The translations under genes and the position numbers were made by a program. Shown here one piece after another: positions 1-8,265 of a DNA stretch of 64,000 nt (position 1 is its first letter; the number at the start of each line of letters is the position of its first letter). The DNA comes from Bacteroidota bacterium. Its GTDB lineage: Bacteria > Bacteroidota > Bacteroidia > Flavobacteriales > Schleiferiaceae. The notes under the pieces are model-generated. The model was not told the origin of the DNA, searched no databases, and worked only from the letters and a program-made list of their open reading frames with translations. Location: contig JANSYJ010000003.1 of the NCBI GenBank assembly GCA_024742495.1, forward strand, positions 62,001-126,000. Direction: 5' to 3'.

Positions 1-1081
1 CTGCGCCGTAATCCACAGCACAGCTTGAGCTACCATTATTTCCTGCGGAAAATACGTGGAGCATATTGGGATTGTCATAGGCATCTTTGTCTAGCTGCTG
101 AGACCAAGTACTATAACCGCCATTACATCCATTTGAAAAGGAATTGGAGGTTAAACGCGCATTGATGCTGGTATACACATTGTCCGCATCATTGAGGTTT
201 GCAGGATAGGCTCTGTAGAACATATCAGCACCTGGCGCCATGCCACGACCATATGGATTGGCATTTCCAGCGGCGGAGATAGTTCCGGCGGTGTGATCAC
301 CATGATCCGAACCAGCAGTACCGGCATTCTGTGAAAAACGTCCTTTAAAATCAATGTGCTCGGTAATACCACCGGCATCATTATGTGCCACCATGATCCC
401 ACTTCCATCATAATTTAAACCGCCATTAAAAGCTGCTTGCTGAAGGTAATTAACACGGTGATTTGTTGCGGCCGTATAGTTTTCAGGCTCACCTGGAGCA
501 TAGCGTTCTTCAATGTATTGGATGGCTCCTAAGGAAAGAAGCTCTTCCATACGTTCTGGGTCTAATATCACTTCAAAGCGACGATCGGCAGCGCGGTCAT
601 TAAGAATAGTAATTCCCTTTAGGCTTAAAGATTGTAGAACTTGATAATGCGAAATTCCACGGTAGTATTGTATCCAAAGCACCAGGCTCTGACCATCTTC
701 GGCCCAAGCCCATTCATTGTAATTTGCTGTATGCAAGGGTTTAGAAAGACGCCAAGCATCTCTTAAATTTAATACTCGGCCACCAGCATTTTCGATGGCT
801 TCCTTCGAAGATTCAAATTGATTTTCAGCAACGCGTGCGAAAGCGGCATTGTGAGGAACATAATCCAAAGTCTGAAAACCAAAAAAATCGGACTGAATTT
901 TTAATTCGGGATGTTGAACAAGAACGTAACGAAAGTTTCCAAATTCGCTGATCCTTCCATCGTTCTCGGCATTTAGGCCCACTGTCTCATTTAGGAATAA
1001 GATCGGTTTTAGGCTTTCGGCATTTTGTCCAAAGGTGATTTGAGCAAAAAATACCAAGCCCAGAAGTAACATTTTCTTCAT
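1..1081 (-). CDS. S8 family (subtilisin-like) serine peptidase, N-terminal 360 residues
   Basis: Partial gene: it starts at the ATG at 1081 and is still open at base 1, so the 3' end lies outside the window. The product opens with a signal peptide (MKKMLLLGLVFFAQITFG, then Q). A pre-region of about 200 residues precedes the catalytic domain. The catalytic Asp lies in VAHNDAGG (about D235) and the His in SDHGDHTAGT (about H260); SAGNNG appears near the edge. The catalytic Ser would lie off-window. Such exported Bacteroidota subtilases usually end in a type IX secretion sorting domain, which cannot be checked here. The gene is divergent from the deacetylase at 1362. Family is firm from the two catalytic motifs; the substrate is unknown. 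Confidence 0.93.
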   Translation of the reverse strand, partial: MKKMLLLGLVFFAQITFGQNAESLKPILFLNETVGLNAENDGRISEFGNFRYVLVQHPELKIQSDFFGFQTLDYVPHNAAFARVAENQFESSKEAIENAGGRVLNLRDAWRLSKPLHTANYNEWAWAEDGQSLVLWIQYYRGISHYQVLQSLSLKGITILNDRAADRRFEVILDPERMEELLSLGAIQYIEERYAPGEPENYTAATNHRVNYLQQAAFNGGLNYDGSGIMVAHNDAGGITEHIDFKGRFSQNAGTAGSDHGDHTAGTISAAGNANPYGRGMAPGADMFYRAYPANLNDADNVYTSINARLTSNSFSNGCNGGYSTWSQQLDKDAYDNPNMLHVFSAGNNGSSSCAVDYGA

Positions 1082-1334
1082 TAGGGATTTTTTAGGGTCC
1101 GTAAATATAGGGTATAAGAATTAACATTTCTTTCACCTTAAATAGATAATTGATTAAAGCCTCATCTATGGCAACTATCAATATATTTTCATCATCTGTT
1201 GTCATAGACGCTAATCCCCTAAAAGCCTTACACATAAGAATTCAGCAAAGCTGAAAATTTAGAATAACCATGAAATTGATGATGACATTTAGCCTTCCTA
1301 TATCATTCTAAACTAATAACTCAAAAAGCCTTAG

Positions 1335-1342
1335 TAGATTTG
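1335..1342 (+). promoter_or_regulatory. Candidate -7 promoter element for the deacetylase operon
   Basis: Exact match (TAGATTTG) to the Bacteroidota consensus TAnnTTTG, 19 bases before the ATG at 1362. No clear -33 TTTG was seen at the usual spacing. The rest of the 280-bp divergent region (1082-1361) holds a short inverted repeat (TTCAGC/GCTGAA at about 1239-1253) and no convincing gene. Confidence 0.4.
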
Positions 1343-1361
1343 GAATCCTCAAAAACAGTAC

Positions 1362-3830
1362 ATGCGAAATAAAAGTCCTTTCCTAATCCTGATGCTTTTA
1401 GCACAGGTCATTTTTGGTCAAGGTGTAAGCTCTTCAGAGCTATTACATCAATTGCATCAAAGCCAAAATCCCTTAAGAGTACTCTATTTAGCCGCGCATC
1501 CCGATGATGAGAATACTAGAATGATTTCGTGGCTGGCTAATGATATCGGGGCCCAAACCGCTTATCTGAGTCTCACCCGAGGTGATGGCGGTCAAAACTT
1601 AATTGGTACTGAATTAGGGGCTAAACTGGGAGTGCTTAGAACCCAGGAGTTGATGCAGGCCAGAGCCATTGATGGGGGCCAACAGTTTTTTAGCCGGGCC
1701 GTGGATTTTGGCTACAGTAAAAATGCTGATGAGACTTTTCAGCAATGGGATCGAAATTTAGTCTTAAGCGATGTGGTGCGCGTCATCAGAACTTTTAAAC
1801 CACAAATTATCATCACCCGCTTTCCGCCAGATGGGAGAGGTGGACATGGACATCATACCGCAAGTGCCATGCTAGCCTTGGAAGCTTATGAAGTGGCTGC
1901 AGATCCGAAGGCCTTCCCGGAGCAGAATTTGGAAGCCTGGCAAGTGAACCGCATTTTTTGGAATCACAGTGCTTGGTGGGAACCTAAAATCGACAGCCTG
2001 GCCGCAGCAGATCCCACCTATTTTGTTGAGGAAGTAGGTTCTTATATACCAGAAATGGGATTGTCATGTAATGAGTTGGCCAGCTATAGTCGCAGTCAAC
2101 ATAAGAGCCAAGGTTTTGGAGTAGCCGTTGCCCGAGGAGCTCAGAAGGAATATTTGAAGTTATTGAAGGGCGAAGTTCCTGGAAAAAGCATTTTTAGCGG
2201 TCTTAATCAAAGCTGGAAGCAAAACGGCAGGGATGATATTGAGAAGGCATTGGCCTCTATTGAAGCTAATTATAATTTGCGTAAACCCTATAAGTCGGCT
2301 GATGAACTTTTAAAACTGTATCAAAGCATCGGCCCCGATGACGAAAGTTTACAGTGGTTAAGAGAAGTTCTCTCACATCTTATTGCCCAATCTTTGGGAC
2401 TTAAAGTGGAGGTTTTAGCTAAAGCTGAATACGCTACCTATGGTTCGGAAATCGACTTAGTGCTTAAGGCCATTCATAGAAGTCCAATGGATGTGTCTGT
2501 TCTAAACCTGGCAAAACAGATGGAAGTTGGATTGGATGCTGAAGTGGAATACAATGAAGCTTTAAAGGAGAATGAAGTTTTTGAACTAAGCTTTAAATAC
2601 ACTCTAGGTGATGATGCCTATTCGCAACCATATTGGCTAAAAAAGCCTTATGATGCCATGTTTAAAGTGGATGATCCTTTGCTTATTGGCAAACCAGAGA
2701 ACGATCCATCAGTGCAATTTGCCATTTGGGTGCACTTAGAACAAGGGTCATTTAAATTGATGGTACCGGTGCGTTATAAGTTCTCGGATCGTGTGGAAGG
2801 GGAAATTGAACGTCCGCTTATGGTAGTACCGCCCTTAACAGTAAAGAGTAGAATAAATAAACTTTTCTTTTTAGATAATACGGCGCAAAGCTTAGATCTT
2901 GATTTTAAGGCCTTTGAAGCAGGGGCTTACGAGGTGTATTTAGATACAGAGGCTTGGCAAATTGAACCTGCCCAATTTGTGATGGAGTTCACCGAATCGG
3001 CCCAAGTGCTAAGCAAAAGAATTACGGTTAGCCCTAAAATGGGCGCTGCCCCAGGTAGCTTGTATGTGATGCTTAAAAAAGAAGACGGCTCCAGCGAAGC
3101 GCTAAAAAGCTTGGTGGAAATTGATTATCCCCATATTGATAAAAGGATGATTCTTGAAGATCCCGCAATTCGATTAATTCCAATGCAATTGGAAAAACGC
3201 GGAAATCGTGTGGCCTATATCATTGGAGCTGGTGATAAAGTTCCGGATGCCATTAACCAAATGGGCTATGATGTAGATATTCTGGATGAACAAGCACTAA
3301 GAGAAAGCAATCTTGATCAGTATCAGGCGGTGATTCTAGGGATCCGAGCCTATAATACCCAGTCATGGCTTTTTAATCGAAAGGATCAGTTATTGGATTA
3401 TGTGAAAGGAGGGGGCAATATGATTGTGCAATACAATACGCGTTCACGTTCCTTTCAAGGAGATGATTTTGCACCTTATCCTTTTAAAATTAGTCGCGAA
3501 CGTGTAACGGAAGAGAATGCTCCTGTACGCTTTAATTTACCTGATCATCCGGTACTTAATGAACCGAACAAATTAAGCAAGGTCGACTTTAATGACTGGG
3601 TACAAGAGCGCGGATTGTATTTTGCCAGTGAATGGGATCCCGCCTATGCTGCACCTTTAGCATGGCACGATAAAGATGAGCCCGATCGCTTAGGAGGTTT
3701 ATTAATTGCCGACTATGGCGAGGGAGCTTTCATTTACACCGGAATTTCTTTCTTTCGGGAATTACCAGCAGGCGTGCCGGGGGCCTATCGACTTTTAGCC
3801 AATTTGATATCTTACGAGCATGAAAAGTAG
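1362..3830 (+). CDS. PIG-L (LmbE-like) family deacetylase, exported, with C-terminal accessory domains
   Basis: An 822-residue exported protein with a signal peptide ending near residue 19 (VIFGQ). The PIG-L zinc site is visible as AAHPDDEN (H46, D48, D49, E50), with the second histidine group in GRGGHGHHTAS (H162-H165). PIG-L enzymes are zinc-dependent N-deacetylases of sugar or lipid-linked substrates. The remaining 550 residues are beta-rich, and the last 180 or so (from about VAYIIGAGDKVPDAINQMGY) resemble a ThuA/glutamine-amidotransferase-like fold. That long architecture is typical of Bacteroidota members. The stop overlaps the start of a small membrane peptide, and a symporter follows directly, suggesting cleavage and uptake of an amino-sugar-like product (inference). 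Confidence 0.92.
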   Translation: MRNKSPFLILMLLAQVIFGQGVSSSELLHQLHQSQNPLRVLYLAAHPDDENTRMISWLANDIGAQTAYLSLTRGDGGQNLIGTELGAKLGVLRTQELMQARAIDGGQQFFSRAVDFGYSKNADETFQQWDRNLVLSDVVRVIRTFKPQIIITRFPPDGRGGHGHHTASAMLALEAYEVAADPKAFPEQNLEAWQVNRIFWNHSAWWEPKIDSLAAADPTYFVEEVGSYIPEMGLSCNELASYSRSQHKSQGFGVAVARGAQKEYLKLLKGEVPGKSIFSGLNQSWKQNGRDDIEKALASIEANYNLRKPYKSADELLKLYQSIGPDDESLQWLREVLSHLIAQSLGLKVEVLAKAEYATYGSEIDLVLKAIHRSPMDVSVLNLAKQMEVGLDAEVEYNEALKENEVFELSFKYTLGDDAYSQPYWLKKPYDAMFKVDDPLLIGKPENDPSVQFAIWVHLEQGSFKLMVPVRYKFSDRVEGEIERPLMVVPPLTVKSRINKLFFLDNTAQSLDLDFKAFEAGAYEVYLDTEAWQIEPAQFVMEFTESAQVLSKRITVSPKMGAAPGSLYVMLKKEDGSSEALKSLVEIDYPHIDKRMILEDPAIRLIPMQLEKRGNRVAYIIGAGDKVPDAINQMGYDVDILDEQALRESNLDQYQAVILGIRAYNTQSWLFNRKDQLLDYVKGGGNMIVQYNTRSRSFQGDDFAPYPFKISRERVTEENAPVRFNLPDHPVLNEPNKLSKVDFNDWVQERGLYFASEWDPAYAAPLAWHDKDEPDRLGGLLIADYGEGAFIYTGISFFRELPAGVPGAYRLLANLISYEHEK

Positions 3831-3927
3831 CAGTGAGATGAAATGGCGCCAAGTATATAGTGGTGTCCTGATATTTCTTTTCCTCCAAATTGTCTTGTAT
3901 TACCTTATTACCGCCTATTACGCCTAG
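3820..3927 (+). CDS. Small single-pass membrane peptide (35 aa) ahead of the symporter
   Basis: An ATG at 3820 opens a 35-codon frame ending in TAG at 3925-3927. It overlaps the last 11 bases of the deacetylase gene, and its stop abuts the ATG of the symporter (TAGATG). The peptide has a charged N-terminus (MKSSSEMKWRQVY) and one hydrophobic helix (GVLIFLFLQIVLYYLITAYY). The tight coupling on both sides and the clean topology argue for a real gene. It looks like a small accessory subunit of the sodium/solute symporter, as known for other symporters with short partner peptides; that role is inference. I cannot name the family. Confidence 0.72.
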   Translation: MKSSSEMKWRQVYSGVLIFLFLQIVLYYLITAYYA

Positions 3928-5652
3928 ATGAGCACTATAGACTGGATCGTACTTTTTGGAACCCTATTCGCCATTGTTGCTTATGGCACTTGGCGCACGC
4001 GGCAGTCAAGGAATTTGGATGATTACCTCCGCGGTGGCAATGAAATGAAATGGCTCACCATCGGGCTTTCAGTAATGGCCACCCAGGCGAGCGCCATAAC
4101 CTTCCTTAGCGCGCCGGGTTTAGGTTATGAATCTGGACTGCGCTTTGTACAGTTTTACTTCGGCTTGCCAATCGCTTTAGTTATTATTTCGGCCTTTATA
4201 ATTCCCATATACTATCGCCTAAAGGTGTATACGGCTTATGAGTATTTGGAATCTCGTTTCGACCTGAAAACAAGATTGCTGGCGGCATTTTTATTTTTAG
4301 TTCAAAGAGGCTTGGCGGCGGGACTAACCATTTTTGCACCGGCCATTATCTTATCTACCATTTTAGGCTGGAATTTGCAGTTCACCAACTTGTTTGTGGG
4401 CTTCTTAGTAATCGTATATACCGTTACCGGCGGTAGCAAGGCGGTTAGCATTACCCAGAAATTACAGATGGGCATCATTCTTTTAGGCATGGCCCTCGCC
4501 TTTATCATCTTAGCCATTCGTATTCAAGACCATGTTGATCTTGGCACTGCCTTTAAGTTAGCGGGATCGGCGGGTAGAATGGAAATTTTAGATTTCAATT
4601 TTGATCTCAATGAACGCTACACTGTTTGGAGTGGCCTTACGGGTGGTTTGTTTTTAGCCTTGTCCTATTTCGGAACCGATCAGAGTCAAGTTCAGCGCTA
4701 TTTAACCGGAAAGAACATCCGCGAAAGCAGACTGGGTTTGATGTTTAATGCCATGCTTAAAATACCCATGCAGCTCTTTATTCTATTAACTGGGGTGCTA
4801 GTATTTGTTTTTTACTTGTACATCAAGCCGCCGGTCTTTTTTAATGAGGTGGCCCTAGAAGGATTAGAGAATACAGAGTACGAGACGGAGCTGAATGAAA
4901 TTAAGGCACGATATGATCTAAATTATTCTGAATTGCAATCCAGCCGATCGGAGTTTGAGCTGGCTTTAGCATCCGATAATTTTCGTTCGGAACGAATTGC
5001 ACGTGATTTATTTGTGAAGCGGCTTGAAGAAGATCGTGAAATTAGAGATGAGGTAAAGGGATTGTTGCTTACTGCCGACCCAAAGTTTAAAGTGAAGGAT
5101 ACCAATTATGTGTTTCTAAACTTCGTGATGGATTTTATGCCCATAGGAATCGTAGGTCTTATTATAGCATTGATTTTCTCAGCGGCCATGTCCAGTACCT
5201 CCAGCGAGCTCAATGCTTTGGCAACCACCACTTCCGTGGATTTTTACAATCGCCTTTTCCGCCGAGACGCTAGTGAAAGAGAGCGTTTATTCGTGTCGAA
5301 ATTACTCACGGTATTCTGGGGATTATTGGCGATTAGTTTTGCTTTAGTTGCGAATCTTTTCGACAACCTCATTGAAATGGTCAATGTTTTGGGCTCCCTT
5401 TTTTACGGAACCATCCTCGGGATTTTCATGGTGGCCTTTTTCTTCAAACGCATCAAAGGAGGAGGGGTGTTTTATGCGGCATTAATTGCAGAGACCGTTA
5501 TTCTTCTCATTCATTTTGCCCAGGTATATCATTGGCCGCTTATTGGTGAACTGCAAGTGGAATACCTTTGGTATAATGTTATTGGCTGTGCTTTAGTAGT
5601 GCTTCTGGTGCATATTTTCCATTGGCTAAGCCCAAATCCTAAAGGAGCTTGA
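3928..5652 (+). CDS. Sodium:solute symporter (SSS family)
   Basis: A 574-residue inner-membrane transporter with about 13 hydrophobic helices. SSS hallmarks are visible: RGGNEMKWLTIGLSVMAT near the start, TVTGGSKAVSITQKLQMGII, and SAAMSSTSSELNALATTTSVD. It would use the sodium gradient to import a small solute. A charged, helix-rich insertion of roughly 75 residues (about 308-385, rich in E, R and K) interrupts the helices before the SAAMSS segment. The gene begins directly after the small membrane peptide's stop and is downstream of the PIG-L deacetylase, so the substrate may be that enzyme's product (inference). The substrate cannot be read from sequence. Confidence 0.93.
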   Translation: MSTIDWIVLFGTLFAIVAYGTWRTRQSRNLDDYLRGGNEMKWLTIGLSVMATQASAITFLSAPGLGYESGLRFVQFYFGLPIALVIISAFIIPIYYRLKVYTAYEYLESRFDLKTRLLAAFLFLVQRGLAAGLTIFAPAIILSTILGWNLQFTNLFVGFLVIVYTVTGGSKAVSITQKLQMGIILLGMALAFIILAIRIQDHVDLGTAFKLAGSAGRMEILDFNFDLNERYTVWSGLTGGLFLALSYFGTDQSQVQRYLTGKNIRESRLGLMFNAMLKIPMQLFILLTGVLVFVFYLYIKPPVFFNEVALEGLENTEYETELNEIKARYDLNYSELQSSRSEFELALASDNFRSERIARDLFVKRLEEDREIRDEVKGLLLTADPKFKVKDTNYVFLNFVMDFMPIGIVGLIIALIFSAAMSSTSSELNALATTTSVDFYNRLFRRDASERERLFVSKLLTVFWGLLAISFALVANLFDNLIEMVNVLGSLFYGTILGIFMVAFFFKRIKGGGVFYAALIAETVILLIHFAQVYHWPLIGELQVEYLWYNVIGCALVVLLVHIFHWLSPNPKGA

Positions 5653-5743
5653 TCGCCAGTATTGAATAATTGTGCTGCATATTTGACTTCCTTCTAATCA
5701 GCCAATTGGACTATTAAAGATCTAAATAGGAGGCAATTTGCCT

Positions 5744-6682
5744 TTAAATCTTTTCCCAAATTTGATTGCGAAAGAGTTTCTGCTCATCGCTAAATTCTCT
5801 CTTGATTTTAAAGCCATGTCGACTAGCAAGCTTTTGTAAGTCTGAGGCTCCGTATTTGCGAGAAGTCTCCGTGTGTATGGCCTCATGCGCCTCAAAATGG
5901 AAGCTCTGATTTGCAGCTTTGATAAATACTTCTTGTTCCTCTTTAGAGATTAAGTAAGAACGACTTTCACCGCTATGAGGGTCGTAATTATTGTAATAGC
6001 TAAATTTTTGGAGATCGAAGTTTCCACCTAAATCGGCATTAATTCGTTTTAGGCTGTTAAAGTTAAAAGCGGCGGTAATGCCTCGACTATCGTTATAGGC
6101 GGCTAAAATTCGATTGGGATCTTTTTTCTTGTCAACCCCTAGGAGAAATAAATCCCCAGGCCTTAAGCTATCACTAAGCTTGGCAATAAAGGTATCCACA
6201 TTATCGCGACGGAAATTTCCAATATTACTTCCTAAAAAGAGCACCACCAATGGAATATCTGATAGTTGAGCCAGGGTACTTAGAGCCTCGAAATATTCTT
6301 GAGCAAGTCCTTTAATCTTTAAACTAGGTAAAGCTTTTTCAAGCTTAGCTTTTAAGATGTTTAATACATTCGGTGATATATCAATTGGGAAGTACTCAAA
6401 TTTAGACTTTGCTTTCAATGCCGCTTCAAGTAGATATCTTGTTTTTGTGCCATCACCAGCACCCAATTCGGCAATTCGGTAGTTATTTGAAGGAAACTCA
6501 GCGCAAATGTCCGCTGCATGGATTTGAAAAATTTCCTTTTCAGCACGAGTGAGGTAATACTCATCGAGCTCCATAATTTCTTGAAATAGGCGATCACCTT
6601 CCTCATTATAAAAGTAGCGGGACAGTAGGTACTTATCTTCCGATTTCAAGCCTTTGATAACATCCTGTAAATACTGATTCAT
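5744..6682 (-). CDS. egtD: L-histidine N-alpha-methyltransferase EgtD
   Basis: A 312-residue methyltransferase (family length about 320). It carries out the first step of ergothioneine synthesis, trimethylating histidine with S-adenosylmethionine to give hercynine. Visible signatures are the N-terminal YFYNEEGDRLFQEIMELDEYYLTRAE block, the SAM motif IAELGAGDGTKTRYLLEA, and LFLGSNIGNF. It lies 4 bp downstream of egtB on the same strand, so the two are cotranscribed. A small perfect inverted repeat (AGGCAA/TTGCCT) lies just beyond the stop at about 5730-5742, without a clear U-tract. Confidence 0.95.
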   Translation of the reverse strand: MNQYLQDVIKGLKSEDKYLLSRYFYNEEGDRLFQEIMELDEYYLTRAEKEIFQIHAADICAEFPSNNYRIAELGAGDGTKTRYLLEAALKAKSKFEYFPIDISPNVLNILKAKLEKALPSLKIKGLAQEYFEALSTLAQLSDIPLVVLFLGSNIGNFRRDNVDTFIAKLSDSLRPGDLFLLGVDKKKDPNRILAAYNDSRGITAAFNFNSLKRINADLGGNFDLQKFSYYNNYDPHSGESRSYLISKEEQEVFIKAANQSFHFEAHEAIHTETSRKYGASDLQKLASRHGFKIKREFSDEQKLFRNQIWEKI

Positions 6683-6686
6683 TAGT

Positions 6687-7856
6687 CTAAAGGTTTTTTG
6701 CTAGCCTGAGTCCATTAAACTGCCATCTAAAATGTGGGTGGAAGAAATTGCGATAACTTGGTCGAGAGTGATTTGTAGGGCTCGCAATGGAGGCCCCACG
6801 TAATACCATTTGATTAATCATAAACTTGGCATTGTACTCTTTAGCGGGGCCATCATATTCCTTAAAACCAGGGTAGGGCAAATAAGCGCTATTGGTCCAT
6901 TCCCAGCGCTCACCCCAATGAAAATGATTTTGGGCTACTTCCCACTCGGCCTCGGTTGGCAACCTTAAGCCTTTCCATTGTGCATAGGCCGATGCCTCGT
7001 AAAAACTAATATGACAAAGGGCGGCATCGGGCCTAATGCTTTTTAAACCGGAAAGACTAAACTGCATCCATTCACCCTGCTCTTTTAGCCAGTACAGCGG
7101 GGCGCACACCGCTTCCTTTTTTAGCCATTCCCAGCCTTCCATATGCCAGTACTCTGGCTTTTCATATCCACCGTCTTCCATAAATTCTTGCCAATCGGCA
7201 TTGCTTACAAGCTCGCTGCTTATGGCATAATCGTTTAGGTAAACTTTATGTCGAGGTCCTTCATTATCAAAATGAAATTCATTTCCTCCACAGCCAATAT
7301 CGTAAAGTCCAGCTTTTATTTCAATCCATTGTGCAGACTGAATTAATCGATGATCTTCCACGAAATCACTTCGGTACACCGGGAAAAATGCTTGTTGTCC
7401 CAAGGCTTTTTTAAAGTCGGTAAGAAAAAGCTCCTGATGCTGTTGCTCGTGATTTAGCCCTAATTCTAAAGTTGATAATAAGTCTTCAGGCCATGGGCCA
7501 TCATCAATAAAATCTAAAACTTCTTTATCGACATAATCGCGGTAGGCATGGATTTCACTCAAAGACGGACGGCTAAGACTGGCTCTTGCAGCGCGATCGA
7601 TTCTCGGACCTAAAGCCTCATAATAAGAATTGAAGTAAAAAGCATATTGGGGATTATAAACCTGGTAATTCTGCTTAGAGGGCTTCAGTATTAAAGTTTC
7701 GAAAAACCAAGTGGTATGACCTAGATGCCATTTCGGTGGACTTGCTTCTGCGCTGCTCTGTGCTAAATGATCTTCGGGACTAAGGCCCGCCATTAAATTC
7801 AAGGTTTCTGAACGTACAGAATTATAGCGTTCCCTTAAGATTAACTGTCTTTTCAA
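6687..7856 (-). CDS. egtB: Ergothioneine biosynthesis sulfoxide synthase EgtB (DinB_2 + FGE-sulfatase domain)
   Basis: A 389-residue non-heme iron enzyme joining a sulfur donor to hercynine with oxygen. The N-terminal DinB-like half has the iron ligands in WHLGHTTWFFE (H47) and NHEQQHQE (H136, H140). The C-terminal formylglycine-generating-enzyme-like half ends in the typical SYRNFFHPHFRWQFNGLRLA. The start is a TTG at 7856: a stop lies just upstream in frame and no ATG precedes the conserved N-terminus. No egtA, egtC or egtE is nearby, so a cysteine-using EgtB is possible; this is inference because those genes could lie elsewhere. Confidence 0.94.
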   Translation of the reverse strand: MKRQLILRERYNSVRSETLNLMAGLSPEDHLAQSSAEASPPKWHLGHTTWFFETLILKPSKQNYQVYNPQYAFYFNSYYEALGPRIDRAARASLSRPSLSEIHAYRDYVDKEVLDFIDDGPWPEDLLSTLELGLNHEQQHQELFLTDFKKALGQQAFFPVYRSDFVEDHRLIQSAQWIEIKAGLYDIGCGGNEFHFDNEGPRHKVYLNDYAISSELVSNADWQEFMEDGGYEKPEYWHMEGWEWLKKEAVCAPLYWLKEQGEWMQFSLSGLKSIRPDAALCHISFYEASAYAQWKGLRLPTEAEWEVAQNHFHWGERWEWTNSAYLPYPGFKEYDGPAKEYNAKFMINQMVLRGASIASPTNHSRPSYRNFFHPHFRWQFNGLRLAKNL

Positions 7857-8002
7857 GCTTATAATTTCGAAGGAAGGAAGTTAAACTTATGCTGGTGAAT
7901 AGCCAACAAATTAAGATTAGATTATTAATAAATCTCGAATACATTGATCCATAATAGCTAAGGGAGGTATTGGGTGGATCTAAGCTTTAGACCTACAAAG
8001 GA

Positions 8003-8030
8003 AAACCCCGACTCTTGCAAGCCGGGGTTT
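8003..8030 (-). terminator. Rho-independent-like terminator after the small lipoprotein gene
   Basis: An 8-bp perfect stem (AAACCCCG/CGGGGTTT) with a 12-base loop lies 5 bases beyond the stop of the 8036-8191 gene. The arms supply the A/T tracts on both sides, so it may act on either strand. Confidence 0.75.
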
Positions 8031-8035
8031 AAAAA

Positions 8036-8191
8036 TTAATCGAGATTTACTCGTATTTCATCGTCGATGGGAACATCGTTTACGTGATCTATAACTTTTG
8101 CTTCTGGTTCTTTTAGCATTTCACGATCATCGTTCTTGGAGCAGCCTACCACAAACAGGGCTAAGGCAAGCAAGGCAATTAGTTTTTTCAT
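8036..8191 (-). CDS. Small predicted lipoprotein, 51 aa
   Basis: A short gene from the ATG at 8191 to TAA at 8036. The product has a lipoprotein signal peptide (MKKLIALLALALFVVGCSK, lipobox VVGC with Cys17). Its mature part is about 34 acidic residues ending in DDEIRVNLD. It is followed at once by a strong hairpin terminator, which supports it as a real transcription unit. It lies 74 bp downstream of the response regulator/reductase gene on the same strand. Function is unknown; similar tiny lipoproteins are common in Bacteroidota and rarely annotated. Confidence 0.8.
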   Translation of the reverse strand: MKKLIALLALALFVVGCSKNDDREMLKEPEAKVIDHVNDVPIDDEIRVNLD

Positions 8192-8265
8192 CTTCTCTAG
8201 TTTTAGTTTAGGCTAAGCTAGAAGATGACCGGCAGAAGTACTTGTCAGTTTTTGCGCCTAAACTC

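Noticed and set aside
1239-1253. Short inverted repeat TTCAGC/GCTGAA in the 1082-1361 spacer
   Set aside because: Too short, without a T-run and far from both start codons; could be a site for a regulator, but nothing supports a call.
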